DNA of 64,000 bases from positions 2,728,001 to 2,792,000 of the forward strand of contig NZ_CP030073.1 in NCBI RefSeq assembly GCF_003261055.1, read 5' to 3'. Source of the DNA: Streptomyces cadmiisoli (GTDB lineage: Bacteria > Actinomycetota > Actinomycetes > Streptomycetales > Streptomycetaceae). A program made the position numbers and the translations under genes. This document shows positions 37,101 through 44,253 of this stretch, piece after piece (positions within the stretch are counted from its first letter, which is position 1; the number at the start of each line of letters is the position of its first letter). Under the pieces are notes generated by a model. The model was not told the DNA's origin and did no database searches. It saw only the letters and a list, made by a program, of their open reading frames with translations.

Positions 37101-37577
37101 GGCGGCGTTCCAGCCGGTGTTGGCGGCCACCTGCACACGCACGTAGCGCGCCTCGGCGTCGACGTCGAGCGTCACGCTGTTGCCGGACGACGGGTTGAAG
37201 ACGCGTCCCGCGTTCGCGGACAGGGTGGTGAAGCCCTGCCCGTCGGTGCTGCCCTGGACGCTGAGGGTCTGGGTGCGAGTCTCCCACGACGCGGGAAGCT
37301 TCAGCACCACCTCGTCGACGTCGACCGTGCTGCCGAGGTCGATCTGCACCCACTGCGGGAACGCTCCCGCGGGGCCTTCCCAGTACGAAGCCTGGCTGCC
37401 GTCGGTGACGTTGCCGGCCGGGTACGCGGCGTGCGCCCCGCCCGCGGTGGCGGGTCTGCCGAGCGCCAGGTTCGGTCCTTCCGCGGCGTGGGCCGCCACG
37501 GGCAGCAGCCCGACCGCCAGCAGCCCTGCCGTCACCAGGCCGGCGAACAGTCGCCGACCGTGATGTCTCCCTCTCAT
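34158..37577 (-). CDS. Secreted multidomain GH87-type alpha-1,3-glucanase
   Basis: This 1139-residue exported protein has a signal peptide (cleavage after 'AAHA', about residue 32), two discoidin/F5-8C carbohydrate-binding domains (about 35-170 and 178-318), two CARDB adhesion-type domains (about 319-430 and 432-543), a CBM-like domain starting 'VEHEAEEG' (about 547-700) and a right-handed beta-helix catalytic domain (about 716-1125). The last starts 'CVSITTYGAVPNDGIDDADAIQRA' and contains 'DLWGPGDRVEFNGVRIRNTYADGVNF' and 'NTGDDALAVWASRY' (Asp pair near 927), the arrangement I associate with GH87 mycodextranase/alpha-1,3-glucanase. It should cut alpha-1,3-glucan or nigeran of fungal walls. 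A polysaccharide lyase or other beta-helix hydrolase is the alternative. Confidence 0.8.
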   Translation of the reverse strand: MRGRHHGRRLFAGLVTAGLLAVGLLPVAAHAAEGPNLALGRPATAGGAHAAYPAGNVTDGSQASYWEGPAGAFPQWVQIDLGSTVDVDEVVLKLPASWETRTQTLSVQGSTDGQGFTTLSANAGRVFNPSSGNSVTLDVDAEARYVRVQVAANTGWNAAQLSELEVYGTGGGEDPGDPPPTGTNLALRKPIEASSTTQNYVASNANDGSTTSYWEASGQSSTLTVRLGADADLTGVVLKLNPDPVWSTRTQNIQVLGRQAGASSFTSLKDRADYTFNPATGRNTVTIPVTGRYADVRLQFFGNSGAGGGQIAEFEVVGTAAPAPDLTVTDLTWSPASPSETDDVTVEATVRNAGSAASPATTVNVSLEGAAAGSAAVGALAAGASVKVPVAVGKRPMGSYSVSAVVDPTDTVAELDNTNNSRNAASRLVVGQAPGPDLEVTGITSNPASPAVGATVTFTVAVHNRGTSAVPAGSVTRLTVGGTTLNGTTGAVPAGGSATVAVNGSWTATSGGATLTGTADATDVVDETNEDNNTFARSLVVGRGAAVPYVEHEAEEGRHNGTLLRTDAERTFGHTNFATESSGRQAVRLDSTGQYVEFTSTAPSNSIVVRNSIPDAAGGGGREATLSLYADGTFVRKLNLSSKHSWLYGTTDDPEGLTNRPGGDARRLFDESHALLTETYPQGTKFRLQRDAGDDAAFYIIDLVDLEQVAPPAAKPDQCVSITTYGAVPNDGIDDADAIQRAVTADQRGEIPCVWIPAGQWRQEKKILTDDPLDRGQYNQVGIRDVTIRGAGMWHAQLYSLVPPHQAGGINHPHEGNFGFDIDDNTKISDIAIFGSGTIRGGDGNAEGGVALNGRFGKDTKITNVWIEHANVGAWVGRDYSNIPDLWGPGDRVEFNGVRIRNTYADGVNFANGTRNSTVFNSSFRNTGDDALAVWASRYVKDTSVDIGHDNHFRNNTIQLPWRANGIAVYGGYGNTIENNLISDTMNYPGIMLATDHDPLPFSGQTLIANNGLYRTGGAFWGEAQEFGAITLFAQGQDIPGVTIRDTDIHDSTYDGIQFKTGGGAMPGVQIRNVTIDKSNNGSGILAMSGARGSATLTGVTVTNSAQGDVLIEPGSQFVINGSVNGASVQRAPRQTPRD

Positions 37578-38151
37578 GAGGCCTCTCGTTCCCTTCCCTG
37601 GGCGCCCGGCACCGCTTCCCGCGCCCGTCCCCGGCGGCGCGCGAGGCGTCTCGGGTGACGGGACGTGCGGGGTGCGCGGGACCGGTGCGCCGTGGTGGAC
37701 GATGACGCGCCTACCAGGCGTGGGCGATGCCCTGGTAAGGCCGAACGGCTAGAAATCCAAATCTTGAGCGATTTCGTCAATCTTTTGCGGCACTGAGGTG
37801 ACAGGTTTCTACTGGGTGTCATCTTTGTCAACGGCTGTGCGGCGACGGGGAGTTGGGCCGATCCGACGGAACGGCCCCCGGGGCTGCCGCAGGAAGGGCA
37901 TCGGAGCGCGTGACCCCGGGGCCGCGACGGCAAGGGGGCGGAGCACGTCAACTCATTTGGCCCCGAAAGGTTTGCCTGGTCGGACAGCTCGTAGCGAAAC
38001 CGTTGCCGTTCCGTGGGAAGTCCCCCACAGCGAACGCATAGTGTGAGGTGCCATTCCCAGGCGGTCGTCGGACCGGCCGGGCTCCACGCGAGTTCGGCTC
38101 CGGATCGCGGCCGCAGTGTCGATTCCTTTCACCACCAGGGGGAGTAACACC
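37578..38151. other. 574-bp divergent promoter region
   Basis: It separates the leftward glucanase and rightward protease genes. A relatively AT-rich patch at 37735-37830 probably holds the glucanase promoter and contains the shared element at 37755-37781. A CATAGTGT (-10-like) at 38037-38044 may serve the protease. No gene is supported. Confidence 0.45.
37755..37781 (-). promoter_or_regulatory. Element shared with the transporter promoter (copy 2)
   Basis: The reverse strand begins ATTGACGAAATCGCTCAAGA. It matches copy 1 (32516-32542) with one insertion and one deletion. It lies 178-204 bp upstream of the glucanase start. Confidence 0.45.
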
Positions 38152-39366
38152 ATGCGATCCATACGGCCGTCGTTCACCGCTCGCCGGGAGGGGAGCACGC
38201 GGAGAACCTCCCCCGTACTGGCCGCCGTCGCCCTGGCATCGGCGCTCGTGCTCACGGCCACCGCCTGCGACTCGGGCGCGTCGGTGGCGGACGGTGCGCC
38301 GTCAGCCTCGGCGGTGGACGGCGATGGCAAGATCACGATCCCGGACGACATCAAGGACCAGCTCAAAGAGCACGGGATCGACCTCGACAAGTGGCGCGAC
38401 GGCGACTGGAAGAACTGGGACAAGGACGACTGGCTGCGCGAGGCCGAGGACTTCGTCAACCCGATCATCGAGGACCTGTGGGACCCGGACCGGATGCGGG
38501 AGGCCGAGCAGCCGGACCAGAGCGTCGACGAGGGTGACCTCTCCGGCGACCAGGGCGTGACCGACCCGACGCCGGAGCCCGTCGAGGCGGCGCCCGTGCC
38601 GGCGTCGTACCACGCCAACGTCCCCGAGGCCGGCAAGGTGTTCTTCGACTCTCCCGAGGGCACGATGGTCTGCTCGGCGACGGTCGTGAAGGACCCGGCC
38701 AACCCCGGCAAGTCGAACATGGTGTGGACGGCGGGCCACTGCGTGCACGCCGGCAAGAGCGGCGGCTGGTACCGCAACATCGCGTTCGTGCCGTCGTACA
38801 ACGACGCGGGCAAGTCGGCCGCCGAGTTGCAGGGTGTCTCCCCGGAGGAGGTCGCCCCCTACGGCATCTGGTGGGGCGACTGGGTGCAGACCTCGGACCA
38901 GTGGATCGAGCAGGGCGGTGCGACGGGCGGTGACGGAGCCGCGTACGACTTCGCGGTCCTGCACGTCACCCCCGAGGAGGGCAGCGGCGGCAAGTCCCTG
39001 GAGGAGACGGTCGGTTCGGCCCTCCCGGTGGACTTCGCGGCCCCGGCCGTGCCCGAGGTGGACAGTCTGACGGCCACGGGCTACCCGGCCGCGGCCCCGT
39101 TCGACGGCCAGCGGATGTACCGGTGCCAGGACAAGCCGGGACGGCTCTCGATCGCCGCGGCCGACCCGACGATGTACCGCATCGGCTGCACGATGACCGG
39201 CGGTTCGTCCGGCGGCGGCTGGGTCGCGGCGGGATCGGACGGCAAGCCCGCCCTGGTGTCCAACACCTCGATCGGCCCGGTGACCGCCGGCTGGCTCGCC
39301 GGACCGCGGCTGGGCGAGGAGGCCAAGAGCGTGTTCGACGCGGTCAGCGGGAAGTTCGCGCCGTGA
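38152..39366 (+). CDS. Lipoprotein trypsin-like serine protease (paralogue 1)
   Basis: This 404-residue exported protein has an Arg-rich start and lipobox 'LTATAC' (Cys about 38). A conserved acidic/Trp-rich segment follows ('IPDDIKDQLKEHGIDLDKW...WDKDDWLREAEDFVNPIIEDLW'). The peptidase domain carries the S1 triad: His in 'VWTAGHCVHAG', Asp in 'AAYDFAVLHV' and Ser in 'MTGGSSGGGW'. The 'YRCQDKPG...RIGC' cysteines probably form a disulfide. ATG 38152 follows GGGGAG. It is 190 bp upstream of a close paralogue in the same direction. Substrate unknown. Confidence 0.88.
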   Translation: MRSIRPSFTARREGSTRRTSPVLAAVALASALVLTATACDSGASVADGAPSASAVDGDGKITIPDDIKDQLKEHGIDLDKWRDGDWKNWDKDDWLREAEDFVNPIIEDLWDPDRMREAEQPDQSVDEGDLSGDQGVTDPTPEPVEAAPVPASYHANVPEAGKVFFDSPEGTMVCSATVVKDPANPGKSNMVWTAGHCVHAGKSGGWYRNIAFVPSYNDAGKSAAELQGVSPEEVAPYGIWWGDWVQTSDQWIEQGGATGGDGAAYDFAVLHVTPEEGSGGKSLEETVGSALPVDFAAPAVPEVDSLTATGYPAAAPFDGQRMYRCQDKPGRLSIAAADPTMYRIGCTMTGGSSGGGWVAAGSDGKPALVSNTSIGPVTAGWLAGPRLGEEAKSVFDAVSGKFAP

Positions 39367-39556
39367 CCGTCCCGGTGACGGGCGCTTAGCGGACGCTGCG
39401 GTGGGACGCCGTACGGGAAACCTTCACCGTCCCACCGCCGTTCGCCCTCGGCCCCACGGGCATAGTGGGGTCCGGCAGACGAGGCGGATCCGCACGGATC
39501 CCCCGTCGACATGACAAGCACATGCCATGAACGGCTTCAACGGGGGTCAACTCACC

Positions 39557-40768
39557 ATGCGTTCCACACGTACGTCCGCCGCGCCACGACGCGGCCGGCG
39601 CGACAGGCTCGTCGCCGCGGCGGGGCTCGCCGCCGCGCTGGCGCTCACCGCGACCGCCTGCGGCGGCTCCGGCGAGGACCGGGCGGCGGACAAGCCCGGC
39701 GCCACCGCCTCCCGCTCGGGGGACGGCGCCGACGCCGGGCTCGCCATCCCCTCCGACCTCGCGGACCGCCTCAAGGACCACGGGATCGACGTCGACGAGT
39801 GGAAGAAGGGCGGCTGGCAGGACTGGGACAAGGACAAGTGGCTCAGTGCGGCCAAGGACTTCGTCAACCCGGTGATCGAGGGCCTGTGGAAGCCGGAGCG
39901 GATGCAGTCCGCCGAGGCGGCCGACAAGACGATCTCCACCAAGGACGCGTCGGCCGACGCCGGGGTCAGCGACCCGGAGCCCGCGCCCGTCGAGGCCGCG
40001 GCCGAGCGGACGCCGTACCACGACAACGCCGCGCCCGTCGGCAAGATCTTCTTCGACTCGCCCGAGGGCCACATGGTCTGCTCCGGCACCGTCATCAAGG
40101 ACGTGAACAACCCGGGCAGGTCCAACCTGGTGTGGACGGCGGGCCACTGCGTGCACGCCGGTGCGGGCGGCGGCTGGTACCGCAACATCGTGTTCGTGCC
40201 GGCCTACAACGACCTCGGCAAGTCCGAGGCCGAACTCGGCGGCGCGGCCCCGGCCGAGATCGCTCCCTACGGCAACTGGTGGGCGGACTGGGCCTCCACC
40301 TCGAACGGCTGGATCGAGGGCGGTTCGGAGACGGGCGGCTCGGGCGCGGCCCACGACTACGCCGTCCTGCACGTGCGTCCGGAGCAGGGCGCGAAGTCCC
40401 TGGAGGAGACGGTCGGGGCCGCCCTCGACGTGGACTTCTCCGCCCCGGCCGCGGCCGAGGCCGGGAAGATGGGTGCCTGGGGGTACCCGGCGGCGGCCCC
40501 GTACAACGGTCTGAAGATGTTCAAGTGCGTGGACCAGCCGGGGCGGCTCTCACTGAGCCCGTCCCTGCCGACCATGTACCGCATCGGCTGCACCATGACG
40601 GGCGGTTCGTCCGGCGGTGGCTGGTTCCGGGTGGTGGACGGCGAGACCAAGCTGGTCTCCAACACGTCGATCGGCCCGGTCGACAACACCTGGCTGGCCG
40701 GTCCGCAACTGGGCCGGGACGCGCGGACACTGTACGAGAACATGAGCAAGACCTACGGCGACCGGTGA
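39557..40768 (+). CDS. Lipoprotein trypsin-like serine protease (paralogue 2)
   Basis: This 403-residue protein aligns with the preceding one along its whole length: lipobox 'LTATAC', segment 'IPSDLADRLKDHGIDVDEWKKGGWQDWDKDKWLSAAKDFVNPVIEGLW', and the triad His 'VWTAGHCVHAG', Asp 'HDYAVLHV', Ser 'MTGGSSGGGW'. ATG 39557 follows GGGGG and matches the paralogue's start; an in-frame ATG at 39527 lies before the ribosome binding site and is unlikely. The gene has its own CATAGTG at 39461-39467. It is a tandem duplicate with clear divergence. Confidence 0.88.
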   Translation: MRSTRTSAAPRRGRRDRLVAAAGLAAALALTATACGGSGEDRAADKPGATASRSGDGADAGLAIPSDLADRLKDHGIDVDEWKKGGWQDWDKDKWLSAAKDFVNPVIEGLWKPERMQSAEAADKTISTKDASADAGVSDPEPAPVEAAAERTPYHDNAAPVGKIFFDSPEGHMVCSGTVIKDVNNPGRSNLVWTAGHCVHAGAGGGWYRNIVFVPAYNDLGKSEAELGGAAPAEIAPYGNWWADWASTSNGWIEGGSETGGSGAAHDYAVLHVRPEQGAKSLEETVGAALDVDFSAPAAAEAGKMGAWGYPAAAPYNGLKMFKCVDQPGRLSLSPSLPTMYRIGCTMTGGSSGGGWFRVVDGETKLVSNTSIGPVDNTWLAGPQLGRDARTLYENMSKTYGDR

Positions 40769-40782
40769 CCGCCCGATGACGA

Positions 40783-40812
40783 AGGCCCGCCCCTGACACC
40801 AGGGGCGGGCCT
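40783..40812. terminator. Bidirectional terminator between protease 2 and hflX
   Basis: A perfect 13-bp stem (AGGCCCGCCCCTG / CAGGGGCGGGCCT) closes an ACAC loop, 14 bp past the protease stop and 31 bp past the hflX stop. Confidence 0.8.
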
Positions 40813-40843
40813 CTTCACATCCGCGCGGCGCGGCTACGTCCGG

Positions 40844-42337
40844 TCAGGCGGCCGGAGTCGGAACGTACGGCGTGAGCTCCGCCGCCAGCTCCTCGTGCAC
40901 CCGCACCTTGAGCAGGGTGCCCTCCGGGGTGTGCTCCTCGGAGATCACCTCGCCCTCGCCATGGGCCCGGGCGACCAGCTTGCCGTGCGTGTATGGCACC
41001 AGCGCCTCGATCTCGACGGACGGGCGCGGCAGCTCGTCGTCGATCAGCGCGAGCAGCTCGGCCATGCCCTTGCCGGTCCGGGCCGAGACCGCGATGGAAC
41101 GCTTCTCGATCCGCATCAGCCGCTGGAGCACCAGCGGATCGGCCGCGTCCGCCTTGTTGATCACCACGATCTCGGGCACATCGGTGGCGCCGACGTCCCT
41201 GATGACCTCGCGCACGGCGGCCAGCTGCTCCTCCGGGACCGGATGCGAGCCGTCCACCACGTGCAGGATCAGGTCGGCCTCGCCGACCTCCTCCATCGTG
41301 GAGCGGAACGCCTCCACCAGGTGGTGCGGCAGGTGCCGGACGAAGCCGACCGTGTCGGCCAGCGTGTACAGCCGGCCGCTCGGCGTCTCGGCCCGGCGGA
41401 CCGTCGGGTCCAGGGTCGCGAACAGGGCGTTCTCGACCAGGACGCCCGCGCCGGTGAGCCGGTTGAGCAGGGAGGACTTGCCGGCGTTGGTGTAGCCCGC
41501 GATGGCCACCGAGGGCACCTTGTGGCGCTTGCGCTCCTGGCGCTTGATCTCGCGGCCGGTCTTCATCTCCGCGATCTCCCGGCGCATCTTCGCCATCTTC
41601 TCGCGGATCCGGCGCCGGTCCGTCTCGATCTTGGTCTCACCGGGACCACGGGTGGCAAGACCGCCGCCCTTACCGCCGCCCATCTGCCGGGACAGCGACT
41701 GACCCCAGCCGCGCAGCCTCGGCAGCATGTACTGCATCTGGGCGAGCGCGACCTGGGCCTTGCCCTCCCGGGACTTGGCGTGCTGGGCGAAGATGTCCAG
41801 GATCAGGGCCGTACGGTCGATGACCTTGACCTTGACGACGTCCTCGAGGTGGATCAGCTGGCCCGGGCTCAGCTCACCGTCGCAGATGACGGTGTCCGCG
41901 CCCGATTCGAGGACGATGTCGCGCAGTTCCTCGGCCTTGCCGGAACCGATGTAGGTGGCCGCGTCGGGCTTGTCGCGGCGCTGGGTCACGCCGTCCAGCA
42001 CGAGCGCGCCCGCCGTCTCCGCGAGGGCCGCGAGCTCCGCGAGGGAGTTCTCCGCGTCCTGCACGGTCCCCGACGTCCACACACCGACGAGGACGACCCG
42101 CTCCAGACGGAGCTGGCGGTACTCGACCTCGGTGACGTCCTGGAGCTCGGTGGACAGGCCCGCCACACGGCGCAGGGCCGCGCGCTCGGAGCGGTCGAAC
42201 TGATCGCCGTCCCGCTCTCCGTCGATCTCGTGGCTCCAGGCGACGTCCTCTTCCATCAGGGCATCGGCCCGAAGTCCTTCGGGATAGTCCTGCGCGAGGC
42301 GCTTGGTGTCCTGGGAAAAGGAAGAAGAGGAGGTCAT
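40844..42337 (-). CDS. hflX: Ribosome-associated GTPase HflX
   Basis: This 497-residue GTPase binds the large ribosomal subunit and can split stalled ribosomes. The N-terminal HflX domain includes 'VLVGVWTSGTVQDAENSLAELAALAETAGA', 'PDAATYIGSGKAEELRDIV' and the Gly-rich 'GGGKGGGLATRGPGETKIETDRRRIREKM' helix region. The G domain has G1 'AGYTNAGKSSLLNRL', G3 'DTVGFVRHLPHHLVEAF' and G4 'VINKAD'. I chose ATG 42337 ('MTSSSSFSQDTKR'), preceded by an AGGAGG-like site; the frame is open 27 codons further but without support. Confidence 0.94.
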   Translation of the reverse strand: MTSSSSFSQDTKRLAQDYPEGLRADALMEEDVAWSHEIDGERDGDQFDRSERAALRRVAGLSTELQDVTEVEYRQLRLERVVLVGVWTSGTVQDAENSLAELAALAETAGALVLDGVTQRRDKPDAATYIGSGKAEELRDIVLESGADTVICDGELSPGQLIHLEDVVKVKVIDRTALILDIFAQHAKSREGKAQVALAQMQYMLPRLRGWGQSLSRQMGGGKGGGLATRGPGETKIETDRRRIREKMAKMRREIAEMKTGREIKRQERKRHKVPSVAIAGYTNAGKSSLLNRLTGAGVLVENALFATLDPTVRRAETPSGRLYTLADTVGFVRHLPHHLVEAFRSTMEEVGEADLILHVVDGSHPVPEEQLAAVREVIRDVGATDVPEIVVINKADAADPLVLQRLMRIEKRSIAVSARTGKGMAELLALIDDELPRPSVEIEALVPYTHGKLVARAHGEGEVISEEHTPEGTLLKVRVHEELAAELTPYVPTPAA

Positions 42338-42528
42338 TGGGTCCTTACGTCGATGGGAAACCAGGTGCGGCGACGGGGCGGAAGCAGCACGCTTCTGTTC
42401 CGACGCGACACTCCTCACAACGCATGAGTACCCCGGGAGATTCCCGTGACCCGTGTCGTGGCGGGAGGTGCCGGCCGGTGCCGCCGACCTGAAGATGGTC
42501 GCACGGCACGCCCCGTCTCGTCACCGTC

Positions 42529-44070
42529 TTATTTCTTGGCCGACGGGGCCGCCTTCCGGGGCGCCGAGGCCTTCCAGTCCGGGTGTCCCGGCATCGACGG
42601 GGTCTTCTCGCCGTACAGCCAGTCCGCGAAGAACCCGGTGAGGTCGCGGCCGGCGGTCCGGGAGGCCAGGGTCACGAACTGGGTGGTGGTCGCCGTGTCG
42701 TCCTTGTGGGTGCTGACCCAGGACCGCTCCAAGCGCTCGAAGGCCTCGCTGCCGATCTCCTGACGGAGGGCGTAGAGGACCAGGGCGGCGCCGTCGTAGA
42801 CGTTCGGCCGGAAGATGCCGAGGCGGCTGTCGGCCTCGGGTGCCTTGGGCGCTCCGGGCGGGCCGCCGGACGCGCGCCAGCGGTCGGATGAGCCGTAGGC
42901 CGCCCGCATCCGGGACTCCAGCGACTTGTTCGACTTCTCCTGCGCGTACAGCGCCTCGTACCAGGTGGCGTGGCCCTCGTTGAGCCACAGGTCGGACCAG
43001 GTGCGCGGGCTGACGCTGTTGCCGAACCACTGGTGGGCCAGCTCGTGGACCATGATCGCGTCGACGTACCACTCGGGGAACGCCGGATCGGTGAACAGGC
43101 CCTTCTCGAAGAGGGAGAGGGTCTGCGTCTCCAGCTCGAAGCCGGTGGAGGCGTCGGCCACGAGCAGGCCGTACGTCTCCAGCGGGTAGGCGCCGAGCTT
43201 GTTCTCCATCCAGGTGATCTGGGCGGGGGTCTTCTTCAGCCACGGTTCCAGGGCTGCCCGGTCCCGGGTGGGCACGACGTCGCGCAGGGGCAGTCCGTGC
43301 GGTCCGGTGCGGTGCAGCACCGTGGAGCGGCCGATGGACACCTGGGCGAGTTCGGTGGCCATGGGGTGGACGGTGCGGTACGTCCAGCGGACGGTGTCGC
43401 CGGTCTGCTCCACGGCGGTCGCCAGTCCGTTGGCCACGGCCGTGTAGCCCTTGGGCGCGGTGACGCGGAAGGTGAACTGCGCCTTGTCCGAGGGGTGATC
43501 GTTGGACGGGAACACCAGGTGCGCGGCGTCGGCCTGGTTGGCCATGGCGAGCCCGTCCGCGGTGCGCAGCCAGCCTCCCTCCCGGCCCTTGACCGGCACG
43601 GGGTCGCTCGTGTGCCGGACGGTGATCTGCGTCCGCTGTCCCCGGGGCAGCGGCTTCGCCGGGGTGACGACAAGGTCCTCGTCGGCCGCGACGAACGAGG
43701 CCGGCTCACCGTCGACCTCGACCGAGGCGACGGCGCCGCGGGCGAAGTCGAGGTTGATGCGCTCCAGCGGCACGGTGGCGCGCGCATCGATCCTGGTGAT
43801 CGCCTGGAGGGGCTTGTCGTTGGTGCCGGAGTACGTGAAGGAGAGGTCGTACGACGTGACGTCGTACCCCGGGTTCCCCAGGTGCGGGAAGAGGCGGTCA
43901 CCGACGCCCAGCGGGGTCGGCGGGGTGGTCGCGGCGACGAGGCACACGGACACCGCGGAGGCGAGCAGCGCCGCCTTGACGCTTCGGGAAACCTTGCGGG
44001 ACCTGGTGCGTGGACGGGGCGCGTCGCCGGCGTCGGGCCGCGGCGCTCCGTCACGGAAGGTGATCAGCAT
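42529..44070 (-). CDS. M1-family metallopeptidase
   Basis: This protein of about 513 residues is a zinc aminopeptidase-like enzyme. The zinc site is 'HELAHQWFGNSVSPRTWSDLWLNEG' (HExxH plus downstream Glu). An N-terminal beta domain starts 'GYDVTSYDLSFTYSG..DKPLQAITRIDA'. 'TGFELETQTLSLF' stands where the GAMEN exopeptidase motif normally is. A hydrophobic segment at about 30-48 after an Arg/Lys-rich stretch suggests export or membrane anchoring. It lacks the large C-terminal helical domain of PepN and matches the shorter secreted Streptomyces M1 enzymes. ATG 44070 or GTG 44079 could be the start; neither has a clear ribosome binding site. Confidence 0.88.
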   Translation of the reverse strand: MLITFRDGAPRPDAGDAPRPRTRSRKVSRSVKAALLASAVSVCLVAATTPPTPLGVGDRLFPHLGNPGYDVTSYDLSFTYSGTNDKPLQAITRIDARATVPLERINLDFARGAVASVEVDGEPASFVAADEDLVVTPAKPLPRGQRTQITVRHTSDPVPVKGREGGWLRTADGLAMANQADAAHLVFPSNDHPSDKAQFTFRVTAPKGYTAVANGLATAVEQTGDTVRWTYRTVHPMATELAQVSIGRSTVLHRTGPHGLPLRDVVPTRDRAALEPWLKKTPAQITWMENKLGAYPLETYGLLVADASTGFELETQTLSLFEKGLFTDPAFPEWYVDAIMVHELAHQWFGNSVSPRTWSDLWLNEGHATWYEALYAQEKSNKSLESRMRAAYGSSDRWRASGGPPGAPKAPEADSRLGIFRPNVYDGAALVLYALRQEIGSEAFERLERSWVSTHKDDTATTTQFVTLASRTAGRDLTGFFADWLYGEKTPSMPGHPDWKASAPRKAAPSAKK

Positions 44071-44253
44071 GGGACCCACGGCTATCAGTGCGCGGGTACC
44101 CGGGGAGGACGGCGCGCGTCAGGCCCACCCGAACGGGTTTCCACATGGCTCACAGGGCGCCGCCGCCGGACCCGGCACGGCGCACGGCGGACCAGGTCCG
44201 CCCCGCCGTCCGCGGGCGCGGACCGGCCCACGGCGCGCGGCCGTTCGGACGGT

